Shown here: positions 61,732 through 64,000 of the stretch, one piece after another | How positions within the stretch are numbered: the stretch's first letter is position 1 | Layout of the letters: each line of letters opens with the position of its first letter | Source: VYDC01 sp963667515 | GTDB lineage: Bacteria; Chloroflexota; Dehalococcoidia; UBA2979 | Assembly: GCA_963667515.2 (NCBI GenBank) | Contig: CAXXXY010000002.1 | Coordinates: forward strand, 124,001-188,000 | Length of the DNA stretch: 64,000 bases | Direction of reading: 5' to 3' | The notes under the pieces: generated by a model | Database searches by the model: none | What the model was told of the DNA's origin: nothing | What the model saw: the letters and a program-made list of their open reading frames with translations, nothing else | Made by a program: the position numbers and the translations under genes

Positions 61732-62570
61732 GCCCGATGCAGCGCGAGGCGCGAGCGCAGCTGGAGATGCACCTCGCGCAGAGCCTCGTGGGGCGCGCGG
61801 GGCTGGATGTGTGGACGCGCACGGAGTCGGGCCTCGTGCTGTCCGACCGCGACTCCTGCACCCACTGCGACGCCGTCGCGGAGAACGCGCGCGAGATCGC
61901 GACCACCCACGGCTCCGTGACCTTCACGCCCTACGACCTCGATCGCCACGCCGACCGCGCGGAGGAGGCCGGCATCGAGCGCGCGCCGACGACGGTGGTC
62001 CGCGGCGGCGGACGGTCGCTGCGCTTCGTCGGGCTGTGGTCGGGCGGGCTCTTCGGCGCGTTCGTCGACGTGCTGGTGCTGCTCGGCAACGGGCAGCAGC
62101 TGCTCACGCCCGAGAGCCGCGAGGCGCTGAGCGCGCTCCCGCGGCCCGTCGAGGTGGAGCTCGCCGTCACGCCCTTCGAGCCGCTCTCGCCGCAGATGGT
62201 CCTGCTCGTGGGCGCGATCGCCGCCGTGACGCGCTCCGTGCGCGTCACGATCACCGAGTACGCCGAGTTCCCCAAGCTCGCGCTCACGCGCTCGCTCACG
62301 CAGCTGCCGACGATCTGGATCGACGGCCAGCGCTTCGAGGGGATGTGGAGCGAGTCGGAGCTCGTCGAGCAGATCTCGCGCGTCGCGCAGCAGGACGGCG
62401 AGCCCGCGATCCGCGAGCGCATCGTCGCCGTGCCCTACGTCAGCGAGGCGCAGGCCGGCCAGATGGCGCAGCAGATGGCCGTCGAGCAAGGCGGCGGTGC
62501 GCCCGCGCCGGGCGCCGGCGCGGGTGCACCGCAGACGAGCAGCGGCCTCTTCGTGCCGGGGCGCGACTAG
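61728..62570 (+). CDS. thioredoxin-fold protein with one CxxC site
   Basis: A 280-residue protein of two thioredoxin-like halves. The first has CTHC at 44-47 (SDRDSCTHCDAVAENAREIA). The second (VRVTITEYAEFPKLALTRSL; LPTIWIDGQRFEGMWSESEL) keeps the fold and cis-Pro but has no CxxC. Layout resembles protein disulfide oxidoreductases/glutaredoxin-like proteins. A Gln/Gly/Ala-rich tail follows. ATG 61728 overlaps pgsA. Role with the lipid genes unknown. Confidence 0.72.
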   Translation: MSPMQREARAQLEMHLAQSLVGRAGLDVWTRTESGLVLSDRDSCTHCDAVAENAREIATTHGSVTFTPYDLDRHADRAEEAGIERAPTTVVRGGGRSLRFVGLWSGGLFGAFVDVLVLLGNGQQLLTPESREALSALPRPVEVELAVTPFEPLSPQMVLLVGAIAAVTRSVRVTITEYAEFPKLALTRSLTQLPTIWIDGQRFEGMWSESELVEQISRVAQQDGEPAIRERIVAVPYVSEAQAGQMAQQMAVEQGGGAPAPGAGAGAPQTSSGLFVPGRD

Positions 62571-62593
62571 CGGCCGCGACCAGCCGCCGAGGG

Positions 62594-62833
62594 CTAGCCG
62601 GCCGCCAACGCCACCGCCAGCCCCAGCGCGAGCAGCGCCAGCCCCGCGATCAGCGCCAGCGTCAGCACGCGCCGCCCTCGAGCGTCGCGCCGCTCTCCCA
62701 CGAAGAGCGGGAGCCACACGGCAGGCAGTAGCGCCGGCAGGATCGGGAGCACGTCGCGCGCGACGGTCAGCGCGAGCGTCGCGCCCAGCCCCACGGCGAT
62801 GCGCCGCGTCGGCGTCTGCGCCCACTCGCGCAC
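62594..62833 (-). CDS. small two-helix membrane protein
   Basis: A 79-residue protein with two hydrophobic stretches (VARDVLPILPALLPAVWLPL; VLTLALIAGLALLALGLAVA) and a basic connecting loop. GTG 62833 has GGAGGCGGAGCC upstream. Family not recognised. Confidence 0.6.
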   Translation of the reverse strand: MREWAQTPTRRIAVGLGATLALTVARDVLPILPALLPAVWLPLFVGERRDARGRRVLTLALIAGLALLALGLAVALAAG

Positions 62834-62930
62834 GGCTCCGCCTCCTCCGCGCGCCGAGCATCGCGCCGCGCCGTCGAGCGCCGCAGGGGCGAAGGTCACG
62901 CGACGGGCGGGCGGGGCGGGCGAGGCCCGG

Positions 62931-63047
62931 CTACGCCGGGGGCTCGGCGTCGTCTCCCGAGTCGCCGAGCGGCGCCTTGGGCAGCGCGAGCGCGTGCGCG
63001 AGCAGCGCCGCGACGACGAGCAGGATCACGATCTCGACATCGCTCAT
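62931..63047 (-). CDS. 38-residue single-helix membrane peptide
   Basis: ATG 63047 encodes MSDVEIVILLVVAALLAHAL followed by an acidic, Pro-containing tail and TAG at 62931. One membrane helix, N-terminus out of charge balance. No strong ribosome site, so it is only a candidate gene. Confidence 0.4.
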   Translation of the reverse strand: MSDVEIVILLVVAALLAHALALPKAPLGDSGDDAEPPA

Positions 63048-63119
63048 GTCGGATCATCGGAGCGCCGAGCCGGGATCGTGACGGGCGCCGCGCGCGGGCC
63101 CACTCGTGCAGGCGGGGCG

Positions 63120-64000
63120 CTACCATCGCGAGCCGCCCGGGCGGCGCAGCAGCGCGACGGCGCCGCCACCGAGCGCGATCACGAGCAGCGCCGTCACCCC
63201 CGCGAGCACCAGCGCCGAGCCCGCCGAGCCCCCGTCGGCGCTGGCGTCGGCATCGGCGTCGGCCCCCGCGGTGGCCGCGGGCGGCGGCCCGCCGGCGGCG
63301 CCGTCGGGCGCGGGGGTGGCGGGCGTGGTGGCACCCCCCACCGGGGACGAACCGGGAATCGAGAGCGGCGGCACCGTCGCCTCGACGACCGGCGGCGCCG
63401 AGGTTCCCGGCCGCACCGCCACCTCGATCGGCGCGAGCCCATTGGCGGCGCGCCACTCGTTGTAGAGGCCATCCTGATCGAAGCCGTAGACAGCCTCCAG
63501 CGCGTCGTCGATGAGGTTGCCGGCCTTCACGGTCGCGTAGAGCTCGGCGAAGGCCGGCTGCCCGTAGACGTCGAGCATGTACGACACCACCGACCACGAC
63601 TGCCCGTAGAAGAGGTCGACGCGCCCGGGCGCGCCGGGCGGCGAGGTCAGGCCGCGCAGGGTCAGCGTGCGGTCGCCGCGGATCCCGCTCAGCAGCGCGG
63701 CGTTGTAGCCGAAGCCGGGGTCGGGCTGCATGTAGACCGCCGTGCCCTCGTCCAGCCACGAGGGGACCTGCGTGAAGGGGCCGTCGCCCGCGACCTTGGT
63801 GACGATGTGCGCGGCCTCGTGACGGATTACGTCGCGCGAGGGCTGGAAGACGAACAACAGGTCGGGCGCGACGCGCTGCCCGCCTGTGATCACCGTGGCG
63901 TCGAAGATGCCGCCGCGCGGCCGCATCGCCAGCTCGCCCTCGGACTCGGAGCGCCACACCATCACCTTCACCGGGTACGGCACGCTCGCCTCAAGCAGCT
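63120..64000 (-). CDS. MA-clan metallopeptidase-like membrane protein, 5' end outside window
   Basis: The frame is open to the window edge, so the N-terminus is missing. The visible part has HEAAHI (zinc ligands and Glu) and, about 22 residues on, SWLDEGTAVYMQP with the third ligand Glu, the gluzincin pattern of peptidase MA-like proteins. After it come a Pro/Ala/Gly linker and one C-terminal helix (VLAGVTALLVIALGGGAVAL) ending in a basic tail. The catalytic domain should lie outside the membrane. Confidence 0.78.
   Translation of the reverse strand, partial: LLEASVPYPVKVMVWRSESEGELAMRPRGGIFDATVITGGQRVAPDLLFVFQPSRDVIRHEAAHIVTKVAGDGPFTQVPSWLDEGTAVYMQPDPGFGYNAALLSGIRGDRTLTLRGLTSPPGAPGRVDLFYGQSWSVVSYMLDVYGQPAFAELYATVKAGNLIDDALEAVYGFDQDGLYNEWRAANGLAPIEVAVRPGTSAPPVVEATVPPLSIPGSSPVGGATTPATPAPDGAAGGPPPAATAGADADADASADGGSAGSALVLAGVTALLVIALGGGAVALLRRPGGSRW

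Overview
This is a GC-rich bacterial chromosome segment. Genes for coenzyme F420 metabolism, phosphatidylinositol-type lipids, a c-di-AMP riboswitch, a DUF5679 zinc ribbon and a single-membrane style flagellar set (FliA, FlbD, a FliY/FliN-type switch protein) fit the Chloroflexota best (Thermomicrobia or a related class). A deep actinobacterial lineage remains possible. The assignment is inference from gene content. I saw no rRNA, tRNA or CRISPR.

Layout. 0-3 kb: partial MFS transporter, cofE and npdG (F420). 3.1-6.0 kb: an NMT1-type ABC importer whose ATPase carries an in-frame copy of a small palindromic repeat. 6.2-9.2 kb: a divergent pair, a catalytically dead trypsin-fold lipoprotein and an intact HtrA protease. 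9.2-17 kb: two inverted copies of a 1052-bp IS481-family element, each inserted in a CTAG that contains a gene's TAG stop. They bracket cobalamin salvage genes (cobU, cobS, cobT, cobO), a broken kinase gene, an acetyltransferase and two small zinc ribbons, one behind a c-di-AMP (ydaO-type) riboswitch. 17-39 kb: a flagellar locus running left to right: response regulator, flbD, motAB, fliL-M-N-O-P-Q-R, flhB, flhA, flhF, ycgR, fliA, flgF, flgG, flgM, flgN, flgK, flgL, fliW.

The flagellar locus looks like it is decaying. motA, fliM, flhB, flhA, flgG, flgK and the response regulator carry frameshifts or in-frame stops. flhA also lacks its 5' third of the membrane domain and has a 17-bp perfect hairpin at its frameshift. 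fliW is cut by an IS3-family element whose far side joins a truncated SnoaL-like gene. No flagellin, hook, basal-body MS-ring or flhG gene is in the window. Genes nearby at 41-43 kb and 48 kb are also broken, whereas everything from 48.4 to 64 kb reads intact (ylxR only lacks an obvious standard start).

43-48 kb: two amidohydrolases, an ABC-2 type exporter, a broken OsmC and a NIPSNAP protein. 48.8-54.4 kb: nusA-ylxR-infB-rbfA-truB, preceded by a strong promoter and an intrinsic terminator placed between promoter and nusA, a probable attenuator. 54.6-62.6 kb: DUF5679, a LysR regulator divergent from inositol-3-phosphate synthase, then two acyltransferases, a PHP phosphoesterase, a PimA-like glycosyltransferase, a CDP-alcohol phosphatidyltransferase and a thioredoxin-fold protein, together a plausible phosphatidylinositol mannoside-like pathway. 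62.6-64 kb: small membrane proteins and a partial metallopeptidase.
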